Positions 52,420 to 61,520 are shown, counted from the first letter of the stretch. The stretch is 64,000 bases of DNA from Rhodocyclus tenuis (GCF_014197755.1 NZ_JACIGE010000007.1:156827-220826); one strand, 5' to 3'. The notes: generated by a model not told the origin, from the sequence alone. Numbers and translations: made by a program.

Positions 52420-55014
52420 CTATTCGCGCTGCCGTTGCGCCTCGACAAAATCGGCGGCACTCTGCGGACGCCCGAACAGGTAGCCCTGGAACAGCGTGCA
52501 GCCGTACCTCTTCAGGAATTCCAGCTGGCTTTCGCTTTCGACGCCTTCTGCGACTGCGGTCAAGCCGAGGTTCTGCCCCATGGCGATGATCGTGCGCACG
52601 ATCGTCGCATCGCCGGCGTCGCTGCTGATGTCGCGCACGAAGGACTGATCGATCTTCAGTTCGTCGAGCGGCAGGCGCTTGAGGTATGAGAGCGACGAGT
52701 AGCCGGTACCGAAATCGTCCATCGAGAAGACGATGCCGAGCGTCTTCAGCGCATGCATCTTCTCGATCGAATCGGCAACGTTGTCGAGCACCGAGCTCTC
52801 GGTCAGTTCGAGCGTCAATTGCCTCGCGTCGACGCCGGAATTGCGCACGATGTTGCACACCGCAGCGACAAAATCGGGCTGGCGGAACTGCCGTCCGCTG
52901 ACATTCACCGCCAGCCGGAAGTTCTCCCAGCCGGGCAGCGAATTCCATTCGCGCAGCTGCACACAGGCCGATTCGAGCACCCAGTTGCCGATGGCGACGA
53001 TCAGACCGCATTCCTCGGCCACCGGGATGAACTGCCCCGGCGTGATCAGGCCACGTTCGGGATGCTGCCAGCGCAGCAAGGCCTCGGCGCCAACAACGCG
53101 CCGCTCGCTGTCGACCTTGGCCTGAAAAGCGAGGAAGAACTGCCGCTGTGGCAGTGCACGGCGCAGTTCGGCCTCGAGTGCCGCCCGTGTTTCCAGACTC
53201 TGCTGCATCGCCGGATCGAAGAAACACAGGGTATTGCGGCCGCTGGTCTTGGCCTGATACATCGCCGCGTCGGCACGCTTGAGGATTTCCTCCGAGCTTT
53301 CTTCGGGCGCCCCGGAAAACAGGTAAAGGCCAACGCTGGCGCTGGAGTGATGCTCGTAGGCATCGAGCAGGAACGGCTGCCGGAGCGACTCGACGATCTT
53401 CTGCGCGACCATTTCGGCATCGAAGGCGGCTTCGTGCGGCAGCTGACGCAGGTCTTCGAGCAGGACGACAAACTCGTCGCCGCCCAGGCGGGCGATGAAA
53501 TCCTCGGCGCGCACACACTTGCGCAGCCTGTGCCCGACTTCCTTGAGCAGGCAGTCGCCGACATCGTGCCCGCGCGTGTCGTTGAGCGTCTTGAAGTTGT
53601 CGAGGTCGATGAACAGCAGGGCGCCCATCGCATGCCGGCGTTTGCTCGCCGCCAGCGCCTGACGCAGGCGGTCCTGCAGCAGACGCCGGTTGGGCAGTTG
53701 CGTCAGCGTGTCGAAGTAGGCGAGCCGCTCGATCTCGGCCTCGGCCAGCTTGCGCTCGGTGATGTCACGAACGATCGCCTGCAGGCAGGTCTCGCCGCCA
53801 ATGTCGAGCAGACTGAGACTGACCTCGGCATCGACAAAGCTGCCGTCGGGGCGCAGATAGCGCCAGTCGAACAGCACCGGCTGACCGGATTGTGCGTTGG
53901 TCACGACCTCGTGCATCAGCTCCTCGGAGGAGCGCCCGTTCGGCTGGACGGGCGGCGACGCCGACGCCGGCGTCTGGCCGACGATGCGTTCGCGCGGCAA
54001 TCCCTGCAGCGTTTCGGCGCACTGATTGCAGTCGAGTACCGTCGTGCCGCGCAGGATGTAAATGGCGTCGTTGGCCTGCTCGAACAGCTTGCGGAAGCGC
54101 GCTTCGGTCTCACGCAAGGAATTCAGCGTCAGCGAAAGCTCTTCGGTACGCGCACCGACACGACGGCGCAAGGACCAGTTCCAGACGACCAGCGCCGAGA
54201 ACGCCAGCAGCGCGAACAGCGCCAGATAGCCGCCGTAGCGCGCGGCACGCTGCCACGCGCCGTAATGCAGCCTCTCACCGAACCAGCGCTGGTCGATCTC
54301 CTCGCGCTCTTCCGGCGTGATGCGCGCAAAACCGTCCTCGACGATGCGCAACAGCTCGCTGTTGCCCTTGCGCACCGCGCGATGGAACTCGCCGGCATAA
54401 AGCGGCGGCGAGCGGCGAAACTCTTCGGCAGTGCCTTCGCGCGCAAAGAAGTACTCGGCCGGCGGCCGGTCGACACAAAGAATGCGCACCTCGTGCTGCC
54501 CGGCGGCCTTGATTTCCGCTTCATAACTCGGATAGAGACGGAAATCCTTGACGCCGCGCGCGCGCAGATACTCGATGCAGGCGTCACCGTCCTTGGCGGC
54601 AACGGCAAAGCCCTTGAGCGACTCGGCGTCGGTGATGCCGCCGATGCTCTGATGGAAATAGATCGCCACCTCGATCCTGGCGTAAGCCGCCGAGAAATCG
54701 AAAAGCTTTTTCCGCTCCTCGGTTTCAAACAGGGTGTCGATGACGTCGGCCTCGCCGTTGGCCATCATCGCCTGCGCCTTGTTCCAGTCCATCGCCGCGA
54801 AATCGACGGCGATGCCGGTACGCTGTTCCCACAGCTTCCAGTAATCCCTGAGGATGCCCTGCACCTGCCCGTTGGCGTCGCGGAAGACGTAGGGCGGATA
54901 GTTGTCGTCGAGGACGACGCGGATGGACGTCACCGGCGCCGCGGCCCAGACCGGCCAGGCGCAAAAAGTGGCTGTCAAAAGCAGCCAGCGCAGGATGCGA
55001 AGCGAAAGAAGCAT
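52420..55014 (-). CDS. Sensor c-di-GMP enzyme: periplasmic SBP3 domain-PAS-GGDEF-EAL
   Basis: An 864-residue inner-membrane protein. A signal peptide (1-24) leads into a periplasmic solute-binding domain of family 3 (about 28-250: IRVVLDDNYPPYVFRDANGQ, ADVIDTLFETEERKKLFDFS). One membrane helix (about 263-281), a PAS domain (about 300-420), GGDEF (511-515; I-site RAED 502-505) and an EAL domain follow. EAL is at 644-646 (VVGAEALLRW), with MDDFGTGYSS, LKIDQSFVRDI, AEGVESESQ and FQGYLFGRP intact. Both active sites appear functional, so it could make or degrade c-di-GMP in response to a bound amino acid-like ligand. The Met at 55014 is chosen for the signal peptide. Confidence 0.9.
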   Translation of the reverse strand: MLLSLRILRWLLLTATFCAWPVWAAAPVTSIRVVLDDNYPPYVFRDANGQVQGILRDYWKLWEQRTGIAVDFAAMDWNKAQAMMANGEADVIDTLFETEERKKLFDFSAAYARIEVAIYFHQSIGGITDAESLKGFAVAAKDGDACIEYLRARGVKDFRLYPSYEAEIKAAGQHEVRILCVDRPPAEYFFAREGTAEEFRRSPPLYAGEFHRAVRKGNSELLRIVEDGFARITPEEREEIDQRWFGERLHYGAWQRAARYGGYLALFALLAFSALVVWNWSLRRRVGARTEELSLTLNSLRETEARFRKLFEQANDAIYILRGTTVLDCNQCAETLQGLPRERIVGQTPASASPPVQPNGRSSEELMHEVVTNAQSGQPVLFDWRYLRPDGSFVDAEVSLSLLDIGGETCLQAIVRDITERKLAEAEIERLAYFDTLTQLPNRRLLQDRLRQALAASKRRHAMGALLFIDLDNFKTLNDTRGHDVGDCLLKEVGHRLRKCVRAEDFIARLGGDEFVVLLEDLRQLPHEAAFDAEMVAQKIVESLRQPFLLDAYEHHSSASVGLYLFSGAPEESSEEILKRADAAMYQAKTSGRNTLCFFDPAMQQSLETRAALEAELRRALPQRQFFLAFQAKVDSERRVVGAEALLRWQHPERGLITPGQFIPVAEECGLIVAIGNWVLESACVQLREWNSLPGWENFRLAVNVSGRQFRQPDFVAAVCNIVRNSGVDARQLTLELTESSVLDNVADSIEKMHALKTLGIVFSMDDFGTGYSSLSYLKRLPLDELKIDQSFVRDISSDAGDATIVRTIIAMGQNLGLTAVAEGVESESQLEFLKRYGCTLFQGYLFGRPQSAADFVEAQRQRE

Positions 55015-55313
55015 GTCGGTTGAGAAGGACCGTAATAACCGGACGTCCGGGTCAGGCACTGTGCATGCGGGGGTGCCGGGCTTGGGCGAAACGCTTCGCT
55101 CGGTAGATAGGAAGCGCCGGCGTCGAATACGTTCCCTTGCCGATACGCAGGTCGCCCGCCACTATCGCCCTTGCCATCAGCCGCAAGTATCAGTGTCGCT
55201 CACGAGCAAGGCAAGAAGATGCTCGCGCCATGTGTGACAAACTCGTCAGTCGGCGCAAAGCTCCCTGCCCTGTGCGCGACGCCTGCGCCGGGCCGCTGGT
55301 AGAATGTTGCCCC

Positions 55314-56399
55314 ATGAACGTCAATGGCACCCCCACCCGCACCATTCGCCCCGCGCCTGCAGCGCGGGCCGTCGACATCATCGACCAGACCGCGTTGCCG
55401 CACGATTTCCGCTGGCTGCGGCTGGCGTCGCTGGCTGAAGCGGCGCACGCCATCCGCAGCATGCAGGTGCGCGGCGCGCCGCTGATCGGCGTCACCGCCG
55501 CCTACGGCGTCGCGCTGGCGCTGACGGTGCATGCCGACGACGCAACGCTCAGGCAGGCGGTCGCCACGCTCGCCGCGACGCGGCCGACGGCGGTGAATCT
55601 GCACTGGGCGCTGGCACGCATCGCAGCGCATCTGGCGCCGCTGCCGGAAGCGCAGCGCGCCGACGCCGCCTGGGCCGAAGCCGCCGCCATCGCCGAAGAA
55701 GACGTCGCGCAATGCCGCGCCATCGGCACGCACGGGCTGGCGCTGCTGCGTCCGCTCGCCGGCCGTCGCGGCCGCCTGCAGCTGATGACGCACTGCAACG
55801 CCGGCTGGCTGGCGACGGTCGATCACGGCACGGCGCTGGCGCCAATTTACGCCGCTTTCGACGCCGGCATTCCGGTGCATGTGTGGGTCTCGGAAACGCG
55901 GCCGCGCAACCAGGGCCTGCTCACCGCCTGGGAACTGGCACAGCACGGCGTGCCGCACACCGTCATCGCCGACAACGCCGCCGGCTTGCTGCTGGCGCGC
56001 GGCGAGGTCGATGCGGTGATCGTCGGCGCCGACCGCATTGCCGCCAACGGCGACGTCGCCAACAAAGTCGGCACCTACCTGAAGGCGCTCGCCGCCTACG
56101 CCGCCGACGTTCCCTTCTTCGTCGCCGCGCCACGCTCGACCATCGACTTTGCCTGCGCCAGCGGCGCCGACATTCCGATCGAGGAACGCGAAGGCGACGA
56201 AGTACGCGTCGTGCATGGCCGCGACGACGCCGGCCAGCCCGCCGCCGTACGCCAGCTGCCGGCGAGCGAAGCCGTTGCCAATCCGGCCTTCGACGTTACC
56301 CGCGCCAATCTGGTCGCGGCGATCATCTCTGAGCGCGGCAGCGCGCCGGCAAGCACCGACGGCCTGCTCTCGCTCTACCCGGAAGAGCGCCGTGGCTGA
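55314..56399 (+). CDS. mtnA: S-methyl-5-thioribose-1-phosphate isomerase
   Basis: A 361-residue enzyme that converts methylthioribose-1-phosphate to methylthioribulose-1-phosphate in methylthioadenosine salvage. Family motifs are complete: IRSMQVRGAPLIGVTAAYGV, LMTHCNAGWLAT with catalytic C161, WVSETRPRNQGL and VIVGADRIAANGDVANKVGT with D240, then VAAPRSTID and IPIEEREGDEV. The Met at 55314 gives the usual length; the upstream in-frame stretch to 55137 has no homologous look. The stop overlaps the next gene by eight bases, so the aldolase is co-translated. Confidence 0.95.
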   Translation: MNVNGTPTRTIRPAPAARAVDIIDQTALPHDFRWLRLASLAEAAHAIRSMQVRGAPLIGVTAAYGVALALTVHADDATLRQAVATLAATRPTAVNLHWALARIAAHLAPLPEAQRADAAWAEAAAIAEEDVAQCRAIGTHGLALLRPLAGRRGRLQLMTHCNAGWLATVDHGTALAPIYAAFDAGIPVHVWVSETRPRNQGLLTAWELAQHGVPHTVIADNAAGLLLARGEVDAVIVGADRIAANGDVANKVGTYLKALAAYAADVPFFVAAPRSTIDFACASGADIPIEEREGDEVRVVHGRDDAGQPAAVRQLPASEAVANPAFDVTRANLVAAIISERGSAPASTDGLLSLYPEERRG

Positions 56400-57045
56400 T
56401 TTGCGCCGGCAGCTGATCAAGAGCGCGCAGGCGCTCACCGCCGCCGGGCTGAACAAGGGCACCGCCGGCAACCTCAGTGTGCGCTGCGTCGAGGATGGCG
56501 TCGACGGCTACCTGATCACGCCGACCGGAATGGACTACGCGACGCTCGTGCCCGAAGACATCGTCTTCCTCGCGCTCGACGACGGCGACGCCGCTCGCCC
56601 GCGCGGGCGGCGCAAGCCCTCGTCGGAATGGCGCTTCCACCGCGACGTATACGCCGCACGGCCGGAAGCCGGCGCTATCGTGCACACGCATTCGCCTTTC
56701 GCCGTCAGCCTCGCCTGCCTGCGCCGCGACATTCCGCCCTTCCATTACATGATCGCGCGCTTCGGTGGTGATACGGTGCGCTGCTCGGCCTACGCCACCT
56801 TCGGCACGCAGGCGCTGTCGGACGCGGCGCTCGTCGCACTCGCCGGCCGTTCGGCCTGCCTGCTCGCCAACCACGGCATGCTGCTCTTCGGCGCCGACCT
56901 TGCGCGCGCAGTGGCGCTCGCTGTCGAACTCGAGGCGCTGTGCGAGCAATACTGGCGCGCCAGCCAGCTCGGCCAGCCGGTGCTGCTCGACGCCAACGAA
57001 ATGGCCGTCGTGCTGCAGAAGTTCGCCGGCTACGGCCAGCAATAG
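56392..57045 (+). CDS. ald2-like: Class II aldolase family protein, probable methylthioribulose-1-phosphate aldolase (Ald2-like)
   Basis: A 217-residue zinc aldolase from a GTG start with GGAAGAG upstream, inside the end of mtnA. The catalytic Glu79 (SSEWRFHRDVY) and zinc ligands H98, H100 (IVHTHSPFAV) and H161 (LLANHGMLLF) have exactly the spacing of E. coli FucA (E73, H92, H94, H155). GLNKGTAGNLSVR is the phosphate loop. Pairing with mtnA means its substrate is probably methylthioribulose-1-phosphate. It could be cleaved to dihydroxyacetone phosphate and methylthioacetaldehyde (the Ald2 route), or dehydrated as by MtnB; the FucA-like spacing favours cleavage. Confidence 0.8.
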   Translation: MADLRRQLIKSAQALTAAGLNKGTAGNLSVRCVEDGVDGYLITPTGMDYATLVPEDIVFLALDDGDAARPRGRRKPSSEWRFHRDVYAARPEAGAIVHTHSPFAVSLACLRRDIPPFHYMIARFGGDTVRCSAYATFGTQALSDAALVALAGRSACLLANHGMLLFGADLARAVALAVELEALCEQYWRASQLGQPVLLDANEMAVVLQKFAGYGQQ

Positions 57046-57186
57046 CGCGCTGGTGCACGCTGCGTACGCCCAAGCCGTAGTGCCCAGCCCGTAGTGCCTG
57101 CACCGTCGTGCCAAACCCGTAACAGTCACTCCGTTCCGCCCTGTCCGACACGGCGCCCTGCCGACCCGCTGCCGCCCGAGGCCACC

Positions 57187-58842
57187 ATGCTGCGCATCAC
57201 CGAACTCCGCCTGCCGATCGACCACCCGCCCGAAGCCTTGCCGGCAGCGATTGCCACGCGCCTGAAAGTACCCGGCAAGGACATCAGCCGCTTCACGATC
57301 TTCCGTCAGAGCGTCGACGCACGTCGTGTCGGCGCACCGAGCTTCATCTACGCCGTCGACGTCGAGGTCAAGCGCGAAGCCGAACTGCTGCAGCGCTTTG
57401 CCGCTGATCCGCATGTCTCGGCGGCACCCGACATGACTTACCGCTTCGTCGCGCAGGCGCCGGCTGGTGGCCTGAAAACGCCGCGGCCGTTGATCGTCGG
57501 CTTCGGCCCCTGCGGCATTTTCGCGGCGCTGGTGCTGGCGCAGATGGGCTTGCGGCCGATCGTCGTCGAACGCGGCCGCGCAGTGCGTGAACGCACGCAG
57601 GACACCTGGGGACTGTGGCGGAAGAACACGCTCAACCCGGAATCGAACGTGCAGTTCGGCGAAGGCGGCGCCGGCACCTTCTCCGACGGCAAGCTGTACA
57701 GCCAGATCCGCGACCCGCAGCACCACGGACGCAAGGTGCTCACCGAATTCGTCAAGGCCGGCGCGCCGGCCGAGATCCTGACGCTCGCCAAACCGCACAT
57801 CGGCACATTCCGCCTGGTCTCGATGGTCGAGACGATGCGCCACGAAATCGAGGCGCTCGGCGGCGAAATCCGCTTCGAACAACGCGTTGCCGACTTGCTG
57901 CTCCAAGACGATCCGGCACAGCCGGGAATGCGCCGCCTGCGTGGCGTGCGGCTGGCCAGCGGCGAGGAAATCGAGAGCCACCATGTCGTTCTCGCGCTCG
58001 GCCACAGCGCGCGCGACACCTTCGCCATGCTGCACGAAGCCGGCGTCGCCATGGAGGCGAAGCCCTTCTCGGTCGGCTTTCGCATCGAGCATCCGCAGTC
58101 GCTGATCGACCGCGCACGCTACGGCCGTCACGCCGGCGACACGCGTCTCGGCGCCGCCGACTACAAGCTGGTGCATCACGCCAGCAACGGGCGCACGGTG
58201 TATAGCTTCTGCATGTGTCCCGGCGGCACCGTCGTCGCCGCCACCTCGGAACCCGGTTGCGTCGTCACCAACGGCATGAGCCAGTACTCGCGCAACGAGC
58301 GCAATGCCAACGCCGGCATCGTCGTCAATGTCTCGCCCGCAGACTTCGGCGGCGAACCCGGCGATCCGCTCGCCGGCATCGCTTTCCAGCGACGGCTGGA
58401 AGCGCGCGCCTTCGAACTCGGCGGCGGCAACTACGAAGCGCCGGCGCAGCGCGTCGGCGACTTTCTCGCCGGTCGGCCATCGACGCAACTCGGCGAGGTC
58501 GTTCCCTCGTACAAGCCCGGCGTGCGTCCGACCGACCTGTCGACGGCGCTGCCCGACTGGGCGATCGCTGCGCTGCGTGAGGCGATTCCCGCCTTCGAAA
58601 AGCAGATCAAGGGCTTTTCGCTGCCCGACGCGGTACTCACCGGCGTCGAGACGCGCACCTCGTCGCCGCTACGCATGCCGCGCGGCGACGACCTGCAGAG
58701 CGTCAACGTGCGCGGCCTCTATCCGGGCGGAGAAGGCGCCGGCTACGCTGGCGGCATCCTCTCGGCCGGCGTCGACGGCATCCGCATCGCCGAGGCGCTG
58801 GCGCTTGACCTGCTCGCCGCCGAGGCCGGCGGCCAGTCATAG
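57187..58842 (+). CDS. NAD(P)/FAD-dependent oxidoreductase, COG2509 family
   Basis: A 551-residue flavoprotein. An N-terminal 95-residue domain (LPIDHPPEALPAAIATRLKV, ISRFTIFRQSVDARR) precedes the FAD-binding Rossmann motif VGFGPCGIFAALVLAQMGLR. NVQFGEGGAGTFSDGKLYSQ and the late GLYPGGEGAGYAGGILSAGV are family hallmarks. SFCMCPGGTVVAATSEPG contains two cysteines near the flavin. The reaction of this widespread group is not established. The Met at 57187 is chosen as the start of homology; 141 bases separate it from the aldolase stop. Confidence 0.88.
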   Translation: MLRITELRLPIDHPPEALPAAIATRLKVPGKDISRFTIFRQSVDARRVGAPSFIYAVDVEVKREAELLQRFAADPHVSAAPDMTYRFVAQAPAGGLKTPRPLIVGFGPCGIFAALVLAQMGLRPIVVERGRAVRERTQDTWGLWRKNTLNPESNVQFGEGGAGTFSDGKLYSQIRDPQHHGRKVLTEFVKAGAPAEILTLAKPHIGTFRLVSMVETMRHEIEALGGEIRFEQRVADLLLQDDPAQPGMRRLRGVRLASGEEIESHHVVLALGHSARDTFAMLHEAGVAMEAKPFSVGFRIEHPQSLIDRARYGRHAGDTRLGAADYKLVHHASNGRTVYSFCMCPGGTVVAATSEPGCVVTNGMSQYSRNERNANAGIVVNVSPADFGGEPGDPLAGIAFQRRLEARAFELGGGNYEAPAQRVGDFLAGRPSTQLGEVVPSYKPGVRPTDLSTALPDWAIAALREAIPAFEKQIKGFSLPDAVLTGVETRTSSPLRMPRGDDLQSVNVRGLYPGGEGAGYAGGILSAGVDGIRIAEALALDLLAAEAGGQS

Positions 58843-58855
58843 CCGATGACTATTC

Positions 58856-58872
58856 GATCGGTTTAAACGATC
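58856..58872. promoter_or_regulatory. Imperfect palindrome upstream of the ZIP transporter
   Basis: GATC-G-GTTTAAAC-GATC (58856-58872) is an AT-centred palindrome in a GC-rich context, 68 bases before ATG 58940. It is well placed for a metal-responsive repressor operator, but the cognate regulator is not in the window. Confidence 0.35.
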
Positions 58873-58939
58873 AATTGGGCAAATAACGCGGCAGGCGGCA
58901 AGATCCGGACATCGTCATGGCACCGCCGGGGAGCCGCTC

Positions 58940-59890
58940 ATGTCCACCTATCTCGCTACGCAATTGCTCGGCAGCCCCGCAGCGGGCTCGGCCGATCGCC
59001 TGAATCGCCTGCGCCGCCAGTTTGGCCTGCTGCTCGTCCTTGCCGGCGCGCTGGTGTTCGCCACGCAAACGCTGCCGTCGCTGCTCGCCGCAACGGCAGC
59101 TGCCATCGACGCGCTGCACGCCGGCCCGGCCTTGCTCGGTGGGCTGCTCGGCGCTGCGGCGACGGCAGCCGGCGCGCTACCGGTCCTGTTCGCCCGCCGC
59201 GTCGCGCCGCAAGCGCAGGGAACGCTGCTGGCGCTGGCCGCCGGCGTGATGCTCGCCGCCACCTGCTTCTCGCTGCTGCTGCCGGCGCTGGCCAGCGCCG
59301 AAACGCTGTGGGGCAGCCGGCCGCTGGCGGCGCTGGCCGTGGCTGTTGGTCTGCTCGCCGGCGCCGCTGGCATCGCCCTGCTCGGCCGGCTGCTGCCCGA
59401 CGAGATGCCGCAACAGGCAGCCAACGCCGAGGCCGCCGCAAACGCACAGGCGGCACGGCGCAGCGTGCTGCTCTTCGTTCTGGCGGTGACCTTGCACAAT
59501 CTGCCGGAAGGTCTCGCTGTCGGTGTCAGCGCCACCGCCGACGCCGTTGGCGGTAGTGCGCTGGCCTGGGGAATCGCCATCCAGGACGTCCCCGAAGGGC
59601 TCGCCGTCGCGCTGGCGCTGGCCAGCATTGGCACGCGGCCGGCGCTCGCCTTCGCCGCCGGAGCCGGCAGCGGCCTGGTCGAGCCTGTGGCCGCGCTCGC
59701 CGGTGCCGCTGCCGTCGGCATTTCCGACGCGGCGCTGCCCTGGGGTCTGGCGCTCGCCGCCGGCGCGATGCTGCGCGTGATCTGCCTCGAATTGCTGCCG
59801 CAGGCGCTGCGCGAAAATGGCCGCCACACCGGCAGCGCGCTGATTGGCGGTTTTGCCCTGATGATGCTGCTCGACACCGCGCTCGCCTGA
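58940..59890 (+). CDS. ZIP-family metal transporter
   Basis: A 316-residue inner-membrane protein with about eight helices and an Ala/Gln-rich variable loop between TM3 and TM4 (about 155-175). The metal-binding signature is VTLHNLPEGLAVGVSAT in TM4 and IQDVPEGLAVALALASIG in TM5, with the usual H-N-x-P-E-G pattern; the TM5 His of the HxxPEG motif is replaced by Gln-Asp. ZIP proteins import zinc, iron or manganese. GGGGAG precedes ATG 58940. Confidence 0.9.
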   Translation: MSTYLATQLLGSPAAGSADRLNRLRRQFGLLLVLAGALVFATQTLPSLLAATAAAIDALHAGPALLGGLLGAAATAAGALPVLFARRVAPQAQGTLLALAAGVMLAATCFSLLLPALASAETLWGSRPLAALAVAVGLLAGAAGIALLGRLLPDEMPQQAANAEAAANAQAARRSVLLFVLAVTLHNLPEGLAVGVSATADAVGGSALAWGIAIQDVPEGLAVALALASIGTRPALAFAAGAGSGLVEPVAALAGAAAVGISDAALPWGLALAAGAMLRVICLELLPQALRENGRHTGSALIGGFALMMLLDTALA

Positions 59891-59917
59891 GGCGAGCAGC
59901 GCTGACGCGGCCGGCGG

Positions 59918-60442
59918 CTACTGCGCTGGCGCCGCTCGCAGCAAGCGCTTCTCGATGCGCTCGGCGGGGACGGCGCCGCTGCGCTCGAAGGGGTGACGGC
60001 CGAAACCGTCGACCTCGACCTCGCCGCGGATCCGGTAATCGATCAGCTGCCGCCCGTCGCGCCGTGCCTCACGGACGAGGCGCAGCACCGCGCGCAAGTC
60101 GCTGCTGACGTCGACGACGAGGGTCGCATCGCCCTTGGCCGGAACGCTCAGCGGCACGGTCGAACGACCGCTTGCGAAACGCTGGCCGGCAAGTTCCAGA
60201 TCGATGACGACTTCCTGCAGCGGCAGCGCCTGCGCGTTCGGGTTGTCCACGCGCAGCTTGAGCGCGAAATGCTGCTCGGCGAGATTTCCATGCTGCCATT
60301 CGATGCCGGCAAAGGAAACCTCGGGCGGTTTCGTCGGCACGCCGATGCCGGCGCAGGCGGCGAGCGTGACCGCCGCGACAAGCATCGCCAGCCACGCCGT
60401 AGCCCGCACCAGCGCAGTACGTTTGCCGGCGGGGGCGCTCAC
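59918..60442 (-). CDS. LEA14-like (WHy-domain) lipoprotein
   Basis: A 174-residue protein with an N-terminal lipoprotein signal (LAMLVAAVTLAAC, lipobox Cys30). The mature part is a single LEA type 2/WHy beta-sandwich: VSFAGIEWQHGNLAEQHFAL then KLRVDNPNAQALPLQEVVID, with the NPN motif of the family. WHy domains are linked to desiccation and stress tolerance in bacteria and plants. The start overlaps the stop of the upstream reductase (ATGA), so the pair is translationally coupled, an odd combination for which I see no explanation. Confidence 0.8.
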   Translation of the reverse strand: MSAPAGKRTALVRATAWLAMLVAAVTLAACAGIGVPTKPPEVSFAGIEWQHGNLAEQHFALKLRVDNPNAQALPLQEVVIDLELAGQRFASGRSTVPLSVPAKGDATLVVDVSSDLRAVLRLVREARRDGRQLIDYRIRGEVEVDGFGRHPFERSGAVPAERIEKRLLRAAPAQ

Positions 60443-61353
60443 GCTGCGTCTCCGACAGCTCCGGCAGCGCCCGACAAGGACTCGAGCAGCTTGAGCACGG
60501 CGATCGAATCGTCGTCACCCTGCCCGTTGCCGACCAGCGCGTTGAACAGCTGCGCCGTCGCCGCCGACAGCGGCGTGTAGACGCCCAGCTGGTGCGCGCT
60601 CTGCAGGACGATGTTGAGGTCCTTCTGGTGCATCCATGCCTTGAAGCCCGGAGCAAACTTGCGCTCGAGCATGCGCTGGCCGTGGTTTTCGAGAATGCGC
60701 GAAGCGGCAAAACCGCCGAGCAGCGCCTCGCGCACGCGGCCGGCGTCGACACCGCTGCACGCGGCGAAGTTGAGCGCCTCGGCAACGGCAAGAACGCCGA
60801 CGCCAGTGAGAATCTGATTCGCCGCCTTGGTCACCTGTCCGGCACCCGAGGCGCCGATGTGCAGCACGCGACTGCCGAGACAGGCCAGCGCCGGCTGCGC
60901 GCGGGCAAACGCCGCAACGTCGCCGCCGACCATGATCGACAGGCTGCCGGCGATGGCGCCGACCTCGCCACCCGACACCGGCGCATCGAGGAAGGCGATG
61001 CCGCGCTCGCCGAGGCGCGCCGCGATGCTGCGTGCCGCGGCCGGCGCGATGGTGCTCATGTCGACGGCGACCAGCGGCGCCGCGTCGGCATCGCGCAAAG
61101 GCAGCGCATCGACGACACCCTTGGCACCGAGCATCACCTCTTCGACATCGGGCGCATCGGCGACCATCGAGATCACCAGATCGGCGTCGGTGGCCGCCGC
61201 CGCCGGACTGTCGGCGGCCTGCGCGCCGACGTCGAGCAGCGGCCGCATCGATTCGGCGCGACGCGCCCAGACGATGAGTTCGTGCCCGCCACGCAGCAGG
61301 TTCAGGGCCATCGGCCGGCCCATGATGCCAAGCCCGATGAAGGCGATTTTCAT
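60439..61353 (-). CDS. NAD(P)-dependent beta-hydroxyacid dehydrogenase (2-hydroxy-3-oxopropionate reductase-like)
   Basis: A 304-residue enzyme. The Rossmann motif is IAFIGLGIMGRPMALNLLRG; the substrate motif FLDAPVSGGEVGAIAGSLSI and catalytic Lys in GAGQVTKAANQILTGVGVLA are standard for the GarR/GlxR/MmsB family. It probably reduces tartronate semialdehyde to glycerate, but 3-hydroxyisobutyrate dehydrogenase or a related activity is possible. GGGAG precedes the Met at 61353. No hyi or gcl gene is next to it. Confidence 0.88.
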   Translation of the reverse strand: MKIAFIGLGIMGRPMALNLLRGGHELIVWARRAESMRPLLDVGAQAADSPAAAATDADLVISMVADAPDVEEVMLGAKGVVDALPLRDADAAPLVAVDMSTIAPAAARSIAARLGERGIAFLDAPVSGGEVGAIAGSLSIMVGGDVAAFARAQPALACLGSRVLHIGASGAGQVTKAANQILTGVGVLAVAEALNFAACSGVDAGRVREALLGGFAASRILENHGQRMLERKFAPGFKAWMHQKDLNIVLQSAHQLGVYTPLSAATAQLFNALVGNGQGDDDSIAVLKLLESLSGAAGAVGDAA

Positions 61354-61493
61354 GCGTTTTCTCCCTTGCAAGATGCTGCCGGCCGGCGGCGGCTTGCCAT
61401 TGCAGCACAAGCCTGCCAGCGCGCAAAGAGCGACCGGATATTCCTCAGGACTGACGATCGGAATTCATGACGGAAAGGAACTATTTGCCGAAA

Positions 61494-61520
61494 TAAATGA
61501 CCGAGCAAAGTCGCCAAAAG
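61494..61520 (+). promoter_or_regulatory. Possible sigma-28 (FliA) promoter of the MCP gene
   Basis: TAAATGAC, an 11-base spacer, then GCCAAAAG; matches the FliA consensus at TAAA and GCC with exact spacing, and 5 of 8 positions in the -10 half. It is 126 bases before ATG 61647. Confidence 0.3.

Noticed and set aside
52753..55023. 756-codon plus-strand frame opposite the SBP3-GGDEF-EAL gene
   Set aside because: Antisense shadow; the minus strand encodes every expected active-site motif.
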